Below, one piece after another: positions 1-11,284 of a stretch of DNA of 64,000 nt (position 1 is its first letter; every line of letters begins with the position of its first letter). Below the pieces are notes generated by a model. It saw only the letters and a program-made list of their open reading frames with translations. It did not search any database and had not been told where the DNA came from. The stretch is from NCBI GenBank assembly GCA_916613615.1, contig OU744725.1:73700280-73764279 (forward strand), given 5' to 3'. The position numbers and the translations under genes are program-made. The DNA is from Steromphala cineraria. Taxonomy: Eukaryota; Mollusca; Gastropoda; Trochida; Trochidae.

Positions 1-1547
1 AGACATTCATTGCATTTTCTACCAAAAACATGACTTTCAAAATTTTGATTAAAAATGGGCAGAAACTGTTCGTAAAGGTGTAGCGAGCATGTAGAGATAC
101 GCACAAATTGATTTCTAAGACCTTTTATTTTGACGTATATTGAAAAATCTGAATTTAGGTTATACAGATATAGGCCTGGCATTTTTCATCAAAAACATGA
201 CTTTCAATATTTTGATTGAAAATGGGCAGAAACTGTTCTTAAAGGTGTACCAAGCATGTAGAGATTTGCAAAAAATGATTTTTAAGACCTTTTATTTTCA
301 CTTAAAATGACCAGTGTTAAGTGAACAAGGGAGGGAACCCTTCACAGACATTCATTGCATTTTCTACCAAAAACATGACTTTCAAAATTTTGATTAAAAA
401 TGGGCAGAAACTGTTCGTAAAGGTGTAGCGAGCATGTAGAGATACGCACAAATTGATTTCTAAGACCTTTTATTTTGACGTATATTGAAAAATCGGAACT
501 AAGGTTATACAGATATAGGCCTGGCATTTTTCATAAAAAAACATGACTTTCAATATTTTGATTGAAAATGGGCAGAAACTGTTCTTAAAGGTGTACCAAG
601 CATGTAGAGATTTGCAAAAAATGATTTTTAAGACCTTTTATTTTCACTTAAAATGACCAGTGTTAAGTGAACAAGGGAGCCCGGAACCCTTCACAGACAT
701 TCATTGCATTTTCTACCAAAAACTTGACTTTCAAAATTTTGATTAAAAATGGGCAGAAACTGTTCGTAAAGGTGTAGCGAGCATGTAGAGATACGCACAA
801 ATTGATTTCTAAGACCTTTTATTTTGACGTATATTGAAAAATCTGAATTTAGGTTATACAGATATAGGCCTGGCATTTTTCATCAAAAACATGACTTTCA
901 ATATTTTGATTGAAAATGGGCAGAAACTGTTCTTTAAGGTGTACCAAGCATGTAGAGATTTGCAAAAAATTATTTTTAAGACCTTTTATTTTCACTTAAA
1001 ATGACCAGTGTTAAGTGAACAAGGGAGGGAACCCTTCACAGACATTCATTGCATTTTCTACCAAAAACATGACTTTCAAAATTTTGATTAAAAATGGGCA
1101 GAAACTGTTCGTAAAGGTGTAGCGAGCATGTAGAGATACGCACAAATTGATTTCTAAGACCTTTTATTTTGACGTATATTGAAAAATCTGAACTTAGGTT
1201 ATACAGATATAGGCCTGGCATTTTTCATCAAAAAACATGACTTTCAATATTTTGATTGAAAATGGGCAGAAACTGTTCTTAAAGGTGTACCAAGCATGTA
1301 GAGATTTGCAAAAAATGATTTTTAAGACCTTTTATTTTCACTTAAAATGACCAGTGTTAAGTGAACAAGGGAGCCCGGAACCCTTCACAGACATTCATTG
1401 CATTTTCTACCAAAAACTTGACTTTCAATATTTTGATTGAAAATGGGCAGAAACTGTTCTTAAAGGTGTACCAAGCATGTATAGATTTGCAAAAAATGAT
1501 TTTTAAGACCTTTTATTTTCACTTAAAATGACCAGTGTTAAGTGAAC
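1..1547 (+). repeat. Block shared with 7989-9535 (offset 7988)
   Basis: Both stretches run: plain unit, unit with ATCGGAACTAAGG and CATAAAAAAAC ending GAGCCCGG, unit with CTTGAC, unit with GAACTTAGG and six As, then an A/B fusion. Differences I saw are TCTTTAAGG against TCTTAAAGG (about 931), AAATTATTTTT against AAATGATTTTT (about 970), and TGTATAGATT against TGTAGAGATT (about 1490). The match breaks at the end of the fusion unit, where one copy has the 3-bp longer end. Confidence 0.85.
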
Positions 1548-1567
1548 AAGGGAGCCCGGAACCCTTC
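1387..1567 (+). repeat. 181-bp A-head/B-body fusion unit
   Basis: Starts with the A head and the A-type CTTGAC, then continues with B bases from CAATATTTTG onward, so A joins B within TGACTTTCA near 1419-1427. One 167-bp step is lost. The 3-bp GAGCCCGG end makes it 181 rather than 178 bp. Private change: TGTATAGATT. Confidence 0.93.
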
Positions 1568-2606
1568 ACAGACATTCATTGCATTTTCTACCAAAAACTT
1601 GACTTTCAAAATTTTTTATTAAAAATGGGCAGAAACTGTTTGTAAAGGTGTAGCGAGCATGAAGAGATACGCACAAATTGATTTCTAAGACCTTTTATTT
1701 TGACGTATATTGAAAAATCTGAATTTAGGTTATACATATATAGGCCTGGCATTTTTCATCAAAAACATGACTTTCAATATTTTGATTGAAAATGGGCAGA
1801 AACTGTTCTTAAAGTTGTACCAAGCATGTAGAGATTTGCAAAAAATGATTTTTAAGACCTTTTATTTTCACTTAAAATGACCAGTGTTAAGTGAACAAGG
1901 GAGGGAACCCTTCACAGACATTCATTGCATTTTCTACCAAAAACATGACTTTCAAAATTTTGATTAAAAATGGGCAGAAACTGTTCGTAAAGGTGTAGCG
2001 AGCATGTAGAGATACGCACAAATTGATTTCTAAGACCTGTTATTTTGACGTATATTGAAAAATCTGAATTTAGGTTATACAGATAAAGGCCTGGCATTTA
2101 TCATCAAAAACATGACTTTCAATATTTTGATTGAAAATGGGCAGAAACTGTTCTTAAAGGTGTACCAAGCATGTAGAGATTTGCAAAAATGATTTTTAAG
2201 ACCTTTTATTTTCACTTAAAATGACCAGTGTTAAGTGAACAAGGGAGGGAACCCTTCACAGACATTCATTGCATTTTCTACCAAAAACATGACTTTCAAA
2301 ATTTTGATTAAAAATGGGCAGAAACTGTTCGTAAAGGTGTAGCGAGCATGTAGAGATACGCACAAATTGATTTCTAAGACCTTTTATTTTGACGTATATT
2401 GAAAAATCTGAACTTAGGTTATACAGATATAGGCCTGGCATTTTTCATCAAAAAACATGACTTTCAATATTTTGATTGAAAATGGGCAGAAACTGTTCTT
2501 AAAGGTGTATCAAGCATGTAGAGATTTGCAAAAAATGATTTTTAAGACCTTTTATTTTCACTTAAAATGACCAGTGTTAAGTGAACAAGGGAGCCCGGAA
2601 CCCTTC

Positions 2607-2787
2607 ACAGACATTCATTGCATTTTCTACCAAAAACTTGACTTTCAATATTTTGATTGAAAATGGGCAGAAACTGTTTTTAAAGGTGTACCAAGCATGT
2701 AGAGATTTGCAAAAAATGATTTTTAAGACCTTTTATTTTCACTTAAAATGATAAGTGTTAAGTGAACAAGGGAGCCCGGAACCCTTC
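2607..2787 (+). repeat. 181-bp A-head/B-body fusion unit
   Basis: Same junction as the fusion at 1387. It also has TGTTTTTAAAGG and ATGATAAGTG, which reappear in the copy at 4868. Confidence 0.93.
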
Positions 2788-3481
2788 ACAGACATTCATT
2801 GCATTTTCTACCAAAAACTTGACTTTCAAAATTTTGATTAAAAATGGGCAGAAACTGTTCGTAAAGGTGTAGCGAGCATGAAGAGATACGCACACATTGA
2901 TTTCTAAGACCTTTTATTTTGACGTATATTGAAAAATCTGAATTTAGGTTATACAGATATAGGCCTGGCATTTTTCATCAAAAACATGACTTTCAATATT
3001 TTGATTGAAAATGGGCAGAAACTGTTCTTAAAGTTGTACCAAGCATGTAGAGATTTGCAAAAAATGATTTTTAAGACCTTTTATTTTCACTTAAAATGAC
3101 CAGTGTTAAGTGAACAAGAGAGGGAACCCTTCACAGACATTCATTGCATTTTCTACCAAAAACATGACTTTCAAAATTTTGATTAAAAATGGGCAGAAAC
3201 TGTTCGTAAAGGTGTAGCGAGCATGTAGAGATACGCACAAATTGATTTCTAAGACCTTTTATTTTGACGTATATTGAAAAATCTGAACTTAGGTTATACA
3301 GATATAGGCCTGGCATTTTTCATCAAAAAACATGACTTTCAATATTTTGATTGAAAATGGGCAGAAACTGTTCTTAAAGGTGTACCAAGCATGTAGAGAT
3401 TTGCAAAAAATGATTTTTAAGACCTTTTATTTTCACTTAAAATGACCAGTGTTAAGTGAACAAGGGAGCCCGGAACCCTTC

Positions 3482-3662
3482 ACAGACATTCATTGCATTT
3501 TCTACCAAAAACTTGACTTTCAATATTTTTATTGAAAATGGGCAGAAACTGTTCTTAAAGGTGTACCAAGCATGTAGAGATTTGCAAAAAATGATTTTTA
3601 AGACCTTTTATTTTCACTTAAAATGACCAGTGTTAAGTGAACAAGGGAGCCCGGAACCCTTC
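3482..3662 (+). repeat. 181-bp A-head/B-body fusion unit
   Basis: Same junction as the fusion at 1387. Marked by TTTTTATTGAAAATGG, also found at 5743. It directly precedes a 512-bp unit holding the reverse (B-head/A-body) subunit. Confidence 0.93.
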
Positions 3663-4174
3663 ACAGACATTCATTGCATTTTCTACCAAAAACTTGACTT
3701 TCAAAATTTTGATTAAAAATGGGCAGAAACTGTTCGTAAAGGTGTAGCGAGCATGAAGAGATACGCACAAATTGATTTCTAAGACCTTTTATTTTGACGT
3801 ATATTGAAAAATCTGAATTTAGGTTATACAGATAAAGGCCTGGCATTTTTCATCAAAAACATGAGTTTCAAAATTTTGATTAAAAATGGGCAGAAACTGT
3901 TCGTAAAGGTGTAGCGAGCATGTAGAGATACGCACAAATTGATTTCTAAGACCTTTTATTTTGACGTATATTGAAAAATCTGAATTTAGGTTATACAGAT
4001 ATAGGCCTGGCATTTTTCATCAAAAACATGACTTTCAATATTTTGATTGAAAATGGGCAGAAACTGTTCTTAAAGTTGTACCAAGCATGTAGAGATTTGC
4101 AAAAAATGATTTTTAAGACCTTTTATTTTCACTTAAAATGACCAGTGTTAAGTGAACAAGGGAGGGAACCCTTC
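3663..4174 (+). repeat. 512-bp unit with an extra B-head/A-body subunit
   Basis: Order: A, then a subunit with the B head (GATAAAGGCCTGGC, TTTCATC) and A bases from CAAAATTTTG to the A tail, then B. The junction lies in the same short interval as the A-head/B-body fusions, so it has the structure expected of the reciprocal product. The extra length is exactly 167 bp. Confidence 0.92.
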
Positions 4175-4867
4175 ACAGACATTCATTGCATTTTCTACCA
4201 AAAACATGACTTTCAAAATTTTGATTAAAAATGGGCAGAAACTGTTCGTAAAGGTGTAGCGAGCATGTAGAGATACGCACAAATTGATTTCTAAGACCTG
4301 TTATTTTGACGTATATTGAAAAATCTGAATTTAGGTTATACAGATAAAGGCCTGGCATTTATCATCAAAAACATGACTTTCAATATTTTGATTGAAAATG
4401 GGCAGAAACTGTTCTTAAAGGTGTACCAAGCATGTAGAGATTTGCAAAAATGATTTTTAAGACCTTTTATTTTCACTTAAAATGACCAGTGTTAAGTGAA
4501 CAAGGGAGGGAACCCTTCACAGACATTCATTGCATTTTCTACCAAAAACATGACTTTCAAAATTTTGATTAAAAATGGGCAGAAACTGTTCGTAAAGGTG
4601 TAGCGAGCATGTAGAGATACGCACAAATTGATTTCTAAGACCTTTTATTTTGACGTATATTGAAAAATCTGAACTTAGGTTATACAGATATAGGCCTGGC
4701 ATTTTTCATCAAAAAACATGACTTTCAATATTTTGATTGAAAATGGGCAGAAACTGTTCTTAAAGGTGTATCAAGCATGTAGAGATTTGCAAAAAATGAT
4801 TTTTAAGACCTTTTATTTTCACTTAAAATGACCAGTGTTAAGTGAACAAGGGAGCCCGGAACCCTTC

Positions 4868-5048
4868 ACAGACATTCATTGCATTTTCTACCAAAAACTT
4901 GACTTTCAATATTTTGATTGAAAATGGGCAGAAACTGTTTTTAAAGGTGTACCAAGCATGTAGAGATTTGCAAAAAATGATTTTTAAGACCTTTTATTTT
5001 CACTTAAAATGATAAGTGTTAAGTGAACAAGGGAGCCCGGAACCCTTC
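4868..5048 (+). repeat. 181-bp A-head/B-body fusion unit
   Basis: Duplicate of the fusion at 2607, inside copy 2 of the 2261-bp block. Confidence 0.93.
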
Positions 5049-5742
5049 ACAGACATTCATTGCATTTTCTACCAAAAACTTGACTTTCAAAATTTTGATT
5101 AAAAATGGGCAGAAACTGTTCGTAAAGGTGTAGCGAGCATGAAGAGATACGCACACATTGATTTCTAAGACCTTTTATTTTGACGTATATTGAAAAATCT
5201 GAATTTAGGTTATACAGATATAGGCCTGGCATTTTTCATCAAAAACATGACTTTCAATATTTTGATTGAAAATGGGCAGAAACTGTTCTTAAAGTTGTAC
5301 CAAGCATGTAGAGATTTGCAAAAAATGATTTTTAAGACCTTTTATTTTCACTTAAAATGACCAGTGTTAAGTGAACAAGACAGGGAACCCTTCACAGACA
5401 TTCATTGCATTTTCTACCAAAAACATGACTTTCAAAATTTTGATTAAAAATGGGCAGAAACTGTTCGTAAAGGTGTAGCGAGCATGTAGAGATACGCACA
5501 AATTGATTTCTAAGACCTTTTATTTTGACGTATATTGAAAAATCTGAACTTAGGTTATACAGATATAGGCCTGGCATTTTTCATCAAAAAACATGACTTT
5601 CAATATTTTGATTGAAAATGGGCAGAAACTGTTCTTAAAGGTGTACCAAGCATGTAGAGATTTGCAAAAAATGATTTTTAAGACCTTTTATTTTCACTTA
5701 AAATGACCAGTGTTAAGTGAACAAGGGAGCCCGGAACCCTTC

Positions 5743-5923
5743 ACAGACATTCATTGCATTTTCTACCAAAAACTTGACTTTCAATATTTTTATTGAAAAT
5801 GGGCAGAAACTGTTCTTAAAGGTGTACCAAGCATGTAGAGATTTGCAAAAAATGATTTTTAAGACCTTTTATTTTCACTTAAAATGACCAGTGTTAAGTG
5901 AACAAGGGAGCCCGGAACCCTTC
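5743..5923 (+). repeat. 181-bp A-head/B-body fusion unit
   Basis: Duplicate of the fusion at 3482, inside copy 2 of the 2261-bp block. Confidence 0.93.
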
Positions 5924-6434
5924 ACAGACATTCATTGCATTTTCTACCAAAAACTTGACTTTCAAAATTTTGATTAAAAATGGGCAGAAACTGTTCGTAA
6001 AGGTGTAGCGAGCATGAAGAGATACGCACAAATTGATTTCTAAGACCTTTTATTTTGACGTATATTGAAAAATCTGAATTTAGGTTATACAGATAAAGGC
6101 CTGGCATTTTTCATCAAAAACATGACTTTCAAAATTTTGATTAAAAATGGGCAGAAACTGTTCGTAAAGGTGTAGCGAGCATGTAGAGATACGCACAAAT
6201 TGATTTCTAAGACCTTTTATTTTGACGTATATTGAAAAATCTGAATTTAGGTTATACAGATATAGGCCTGGCATTTATCATCAAAAACATGACTTTCAAT
6301 ATTTTGATTGAAAATGGGCAGAAACTGTTCTTAAAGGTGTACCAAGCATGTAGAGATTTGCAAAAATGATTTTTAAGACCTTTTATTTTCACTTAAAATG
6401 ACCAGTGTTAAGTGAACAAGGGAGGGAACCCTTC
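5924..6434 (+). repeat. 511-bp unit with an extra B-head/A-body subunit
   Basis: Copy of the unit at 3663 in the second 2261-bp block. Its final B half is another variant with TTTATCATC and one A missing from GCAAAAAATG. Confidence 0.92.
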
Positions 6435-6599
6435 ACAGACATTCATTGCATTTTCTACCAAAAACATGACTTTCAAAATTTTGATTAAAAATGGGCAGAA
6501 ACTGTTCGTAAAGGTGTAGCGAGCATGAAGAGATACGCACAAATTGATTTCTAAGACCTTTTATTTTGACGTATATTGAAAAATCTGAATTTAGGTTAT

Positions 6600-6782
6600 A
6601 CAGATAAAGGCCTGGCATTTTTCATCAAAAACATGAGTTTCAAAATTTTGATTAAAAATGGGCAGAAACTGTTCTTAAAGGTGTAGCGAGCATGTAGAGA
6701 TTTGCAAAAAATGATTTTTAAGACCTTTTATTTTCACTTAAAATGACCAGTGTTAAGTGAACAAGGGAGCCCGGAACCCTTC
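6600..6782 (+). repeat. B subunit with alternating A-type and B-type patches
   Basis: Along this subunit the diagnostic sites read B head, A (CAAAAT), A (ATTAAAAA), B (TTCTTA), A (GCGAGC), B (GATTTG), B tail. At least three switches within about 60 bp are needed, which fits short-tract gene conversion better than one crossover. Confidence 0.88.
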
Positions 6783-7474
6783 ACAGACATTCATTGCATT
6801 TTCTACCAAAAACTTGACTTTCAAAATTTTGATTAAAAATGGGCAGAAACTGTTCGTAAAGGTGTAGCGAGCATGAAGAGATACGCACAAATTGATTTCT
6901 AAGACCTTTTATTTTGACGTATATTGAAAAATCTGAATTTAGGTTATACAGATATAGGCCTGGCATTTTTCATCAAAAACATGACTTTCAATATTTTGAT
7001 TGAAAATGGGCAGAAACTGTTCTTAAAGTTGTACCAAGCATGTAGAGATTTGCAAAAAATTATTTTTAAGACCTTTTATTTTCACTTAAAATGACCAGTG
7101 TTAAGTGAACAAGGGAGCCCGGAACCCTTCACAGACATTCATTGCATTTTCTACCAAAAACTTGACTTTCAAAATTTTGATTAAAAATGGGCAGAAACTG
7201 TTCGTAAAGGTGTAGCGAGCATGAAGAGATACGCACAAATTGATTTCTAAGACCTTTTATTTTGACGTATATTGAAAAATCTGAATTTAGGTTATACAGA
7301 TATAGGCCTGGCATTTATCATCAAAAACATGACTTTCAATATTTTGATTGAAAATGGGCAGAAACTGTTCTTAAAGGTGTACCAAGCATGTAGAGATTTG
7401 CAAAAATGATTTTTAAGACCTTTTATTTTCACTTAAAATGACCAGTGTTAAGTGAACAAGGGAGGGAACCCTTC

Positions 7475-7986
7475 ACAGACATTCATTGCATTTTCTACCA
7501 AAAACATGACTTTCAAAATTTTGATTAAAAATGGGCAGAAACTGTTCGTAAAGGTGTAGCGAGCATGTAGAGATACGCACAAATTGATTTCTAAGACCTT
7601 TTATTTTGACGTATATTGAAAAATCTGAATTTAGCTTATACAGATATAGGCTTTGCATTTTTCATCAAAAACATGACTTTCAATATTTTGATTGAAAATG
7701 GGCAGAAACTGTTCTTAAAGATGTACCAAGCATATAGAGATTTGCAAAAAAAGATTTTTAAGACCTTTTATTTTGACGTATATTGAAAAATCTAAATTTA
7801 GGTTATACAGATATAGGCCTGGCATTTTTCATCAAAAACATGACTTTCAATATTTTGATTGAAAATGGGCAGAAACTGTTCTTAAAGGTGTACCAAGCAT
7901 GTAGAGATTTGCAAAAAATGATTTTTAAGACCTTTTATTTTCACTTAAAATGACCAGTGTTAAGTGAACAAGGGAGGGAACCCTTC
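7475..7986 (+). repeat. 512-bp unit with an extra B-body/A-tail subunit
   Basis: Order: A, then a subunit that is B through GATTTTTAAG and continues with the A tail GACGTATATTG, then B. The junction is in AAGACCTTTTATTTT, the reverse arrangement of the fusion at 24586. Private changes: AAAGATGTACC, CATATAGAG, AAAAAAAGATTTT, ATCTAAATTTAGG. Confidence 0.92.
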
Positions 7987-7988
7987 AC

Positions 7989-9535
7989 AGACATTCATTG
8001 CATTTTCTACCAAAAACATGACTTTCAAAATTTTGATTAAAAATGGGCAGAAACTGTTCGTAAAGGTGTAGCGAGCATGTAGAGATACGCACAAATTGAT
8101 TTCTAAGACCTTTTATTTTGACGTATATTGAAAAATCTGAATTTAGGTTATACAGATATAGGCCTGGCATTTTTCATCAAAAACATGACTTTCAATATTT
8201 TGATTGAAAATGGGCAGAAACTGTTCTTAAAGGTGTACCAAGCATGTAGAGATTTGCAAAAAATGATTTTTAAGACCTTTTATTTTCACTTAAAATGACC
8301 AGTGTTAAGTGAACAAGGGAGGGAACCCTTCACAGACATTCATTGCATTTTCTACCAAAAACATGACTTTCAAAATTTTGATTAAAAATGGGCAGAAACT
8401 GTTCGTAAAGGTGTAGCGAGCATGTAGAGATACGCACAAATTGATTTCTAAGACCTTTTATTTTGACGTATATTGAAAAATCGGAACTAAGGTTATACAG
8501 ATATAGGCCTGGCATTTTTCATAAAAAAACATGACTTTCAATATTTTGATTGAAAATGGGCAGAAACTGTTCTTAAAGGTGTACCAAGCATGTAGAGATT
8601 TGCAAAAAATGATTTTTAAGACCTTTTATTTTCACTTAAAATGACCAGTGTTAAGTGAACAAGGGAGCCCGGAACCCTTCACAGACATTCATTGCATTTT
8701 CTACCAAAAACTTGACTTTCAAAATTTTGATTAAAAATGGGCAGAAACTGTTCGTAAAGGTGTAGCGAGCATGTAGAGATACGCACAAATTGATTTCTAA
8801 GACCTTTTATTTTGACGTATATTGAAAAATCTGAATTTAGGTTATACAGATATAGGCCTGGCATTTTTCATCAAAAACATGACTTTCAATATTTTGATTG
8901 AAAATGGGCAGAAACTGTTCTTAAAGGTGTACCAAGCATGTAGAGATTTGCAAAAAATGATTTTTAAGACCTTTTATTTTCACTTAAAATGACCAGTGTT
9001 AAGTGAACAAGGGAGGGAACCCTTCACAGACATTCATTGCATTTTCTACCAAAAACATGACTTTCAAAATTTTGATTAAAAATGGGCAGAAACTGTTCGT
9101 AAAGGTGTAGCGAGCATGTAGAGATACGCACAAATTGATTTCTAAGACCTTTTATTTTGACGTATATTGAAAAATCTGAACTTAGGTTATACAGATATAG
9201 GCCTGGCATTTTTCATCAAAAAACATGACTTTCAATATTTTGATTGAAAATGGGCAGAAACTGTTCTTAAAGGTGTACCAAGCATGTAGAGATTTGCAAA
9301 AAATGATTTTTAAGACCTTTTATTTTCACTTAAAATGACCAGTGTTAAGTGAACAAGGGAGCCCGGAACCCTTCACAGACATTCATTGCATTTTCTACCA
9401 AAAACTTGACTTTCAATATTTTGATTGAAAATGGGCAGAAACTGTTCTTAAAGGTGTACCAAGCATGTAGAGATTTGCAAAAAATGATTTTTAAGACCTT
9501 TTATTTTCACTTAAAATGACCAGTGTTAAGTGAAC
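7989..9535 (+). repeat. Block shared with 1-1547, second copy
   Basis: Matches the first 1.5 kb of the window in unit order, unit lengths (345, 349, 345, 349) and rare variants. Directly after it, at 9553, the sequence follows the block that starts at 1914, so at least two copied segments were joined here. Confidence 0.85.
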
Positions 9536-9552
9536 AAGGGAGGGAACCCTTC
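9375..9552 (+). repeat. 178-bp A-head/B-body fusion unit
   Basis: Same A/B junction as at 1387 but with the ordinary GAGGGAACCC end, hence 178 bp. It shows that the basic fusion size is exactly 345 minus 167. Confidence 0.93.
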
Positions 9553-10771
9553 ACAGACATTCATTGCATTTTCTACCAAAAACATGACTTTCAAAATTTT
9601 GATTAAAAATGGGCAGAAACTGTTCGTAAAGGTGTAGCGAGCATGTAGAGATACGCACAAATTGATTTCTAAGACCTGTTATTTTGACGTATATTGAAAA
9701 ATCTGAATTTAGGTTATACAGATAAAGGCCTGGCATTTATCATCAAAAACATGACTTTCAATATTTTGATTGAAAATGGGCAGAAACTGTTCTTAAAGGT
9801 GTACCAAGCATGTAGAGATTTGCAAAAATGATTTTTAAGACCTTTTATTTTCACTTAAAATGACCAGCGTTAAGTGAACAAGGGAGGGAACCCTTCACAG
9901 ACATTCATTGCATTTTCTACCAAAAACATGACTTTCAAAATTTTGATTAAAAATGGGCAGAAACTGTTCGTAAAGGTGTAGCGAGCATGTAGAGATACGC
10001 ACAAATTGATTTCTAAGACCTTTTATTTTGACGTATATTGAAAAATCTGAACTTAGGTTATACAGATATAGGCCTGGCATTTTTCATCAAAAAACATGAC
10101 TTTCAATATTTTGATTGAAAATGGGCAGAAACTGTTCTTAAAGGTGTACCAAGCATGTAGAGATTTGCAAAAAATGATTTTTAAGACCTTTTATTTTCAC
10201 TTAAAATGACCAGTGTTAAGTGAACAAGGGAGCCCGGAACCCTTCACAGACATTCATTGCATTTTCTACCAAAAACTTGACTTTCAATATTTTGATTGAA
10301 AATGGGCAGAAACTGTTCTTAAAGGTGTACCAAGCATGTAGAGATTTGCAAAAAATGATTTTTAAGACCTTTTATTTTCACTTAAAATGACCAGTGTTAA
10401 GTGAACAAGGGAGCCCGGAACCCTTCACAGACATTCATTGCATTTTCTACCAAAAACTTGACTTTCAAAATTTTGATTAAAAATGGGCAGAAACTGTTCG
10501 TAAAGGTGTAGCGAGCATGAAGAGATACGCACACATTGATTTCTAAGACCTTTTATTTTGACGTATATTGAAAAATCTGAATTTAGGTTATACAGATATA
10601 GGCCTGGCATTTTTCATCAAAAACATGACTTTCAATATTTTGATTGAAAATGGGCAGAAACTGTTCTTAAAGTTGTACCAAGCATGTAGAGATTTGCAAA
10701 AAATGATTTTTAAGACCTTTTATTTTCACTTAAAATCACCAGTGTTAAGTGAACAAGGGAGGGAACCCTTC
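9553..10771 (+). repeat. Third partial copy of the 2261-bp block (offset 7639 from 1914)
   Basis: Unit lengths 344, 349, 181 and 345 match 1914-3132, with the shared marks CTGTTATTTT, GATAAAGG, TTTATCATC and CACACATTG. Unlike copies 1 and 2, the fusion at 10246 has the ordinary TTCTTAAAGG. From 10772 on, the order departs from the other copies. Confidence 0.85.
10246..10426 (+). repeat. 181-bp A-head/B-body fusion unit
   Basis: Same junction as at 1387, with the 3-bp longer end. Position in its block equals that of the fusion at 2607. Confidence 0.93.
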
Positions 10772-11284
10772 ACAGACATTCATTGCATTTTCTACCAAAA
10801 ACATGACTTTCAAAATTTTGATTAAAAATGGGCAGAAACTGTTCGTAAAGGTGTAGCGAGCATGTAGAGATACGCACAAATTGATTTCTAAGACCTGTTA
10901 TTTTGACGTATATTGAAAAATCTGAACTAAGGTTATACAGATATAGGCCTGGCATTTTTCATAAAAAAACATGACTTTCAATATTTTGATTGAAAATGGG
11001 CAGAAACTGTTCTTAAAGGTGTACCAAGCATGTAGAGATTTGCAAAAAATGATTTTTAAGACCTTTTATTTTGACGTATATTGAAAAATCTGAATTTAGG
11101 TTATACAGATATAGGCCTGGCATTTTTCATCAAAAACATGACTTTCAATATTTTGATTGAAAATGGGCAGAAACTGTTCTTAAAGTTGTACCAAGCATGT
11201 AGAGATTTGCAAAAAATGATTTTTAAGACCTTTTATTTTCACTTAAAATGACCAGTGTTAAGTGAACAAGAGAGGGAACCCTTC
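10772..11284 (+). repeat. 513-bp unit with an extra B-body/A-tail subunit
   Basis: Same junction class as 7475. The first B-type core has seven As (CATAAAAAAACATG), as in the units at 344 and 8332, so this insertion involved a different parental unit from 7475. Confidence 0.92.

Larger units (their letters stand above)
1914..4174 (+). repeat. Higher-order block of 2261 bp, copy 1
   Basis: Seven units in the order 344, 349, 181, 345, 349, 181 and 512 bp. Marks in order: CTGTTATTTT tail and GATAAAGG head at 1914; TATCAAGC in 2258; TTTTTAAAGG and ATGATAAGTG in the fusion 2607; CACACATTG in 2788; TTTTTATTGAAAA in the fusion 3482; the B-head/A-body subunit in 3663. All recur in order 2261 bp later. 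The shared tract probably starts upstream, near 1752, in the B half of the previous unit. Confidence 0.92.
4175..6434 (+). repeat. Higher-order block of 2261 bp, copy 2
   Basis: Repeats copy 1 unit by unit. Within the first 2.1 kb I could find only two differences: AAGAGAGGG against AAGACAGGG near 3119/5380, and ATGAGTTTC against ATGACTTTC near 3865/6126. The match ends near 6270, where the final B half switches to a different variant (TTTATCATC, missing A in GCAAAAATG). Confidence 0.92.

Noticed and set aside
342..527. 61-codon minus-strand open frame in most A subunits, including the start of B
   Set aside because: It is present because the satellite is homogeneous. The frame is lost by common satellite variants (for example ATTAATTTC puts a stop in it) and no family is recognisable. 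No constraint beyond the repeat itself is visible, so I do not call it a gene.
10568..10825. 85-codon plus-strand open frame (also near 23003, 26630, 34224, 50464 and others)
   Set aside because: It depends on one variant in the B-tail loop (AAATGACC to AAATCACC removes a TGA). It spans the A tail, B and the next A head, and comes and goes with satellite subtype. No domain, signal or plausible start context was found.
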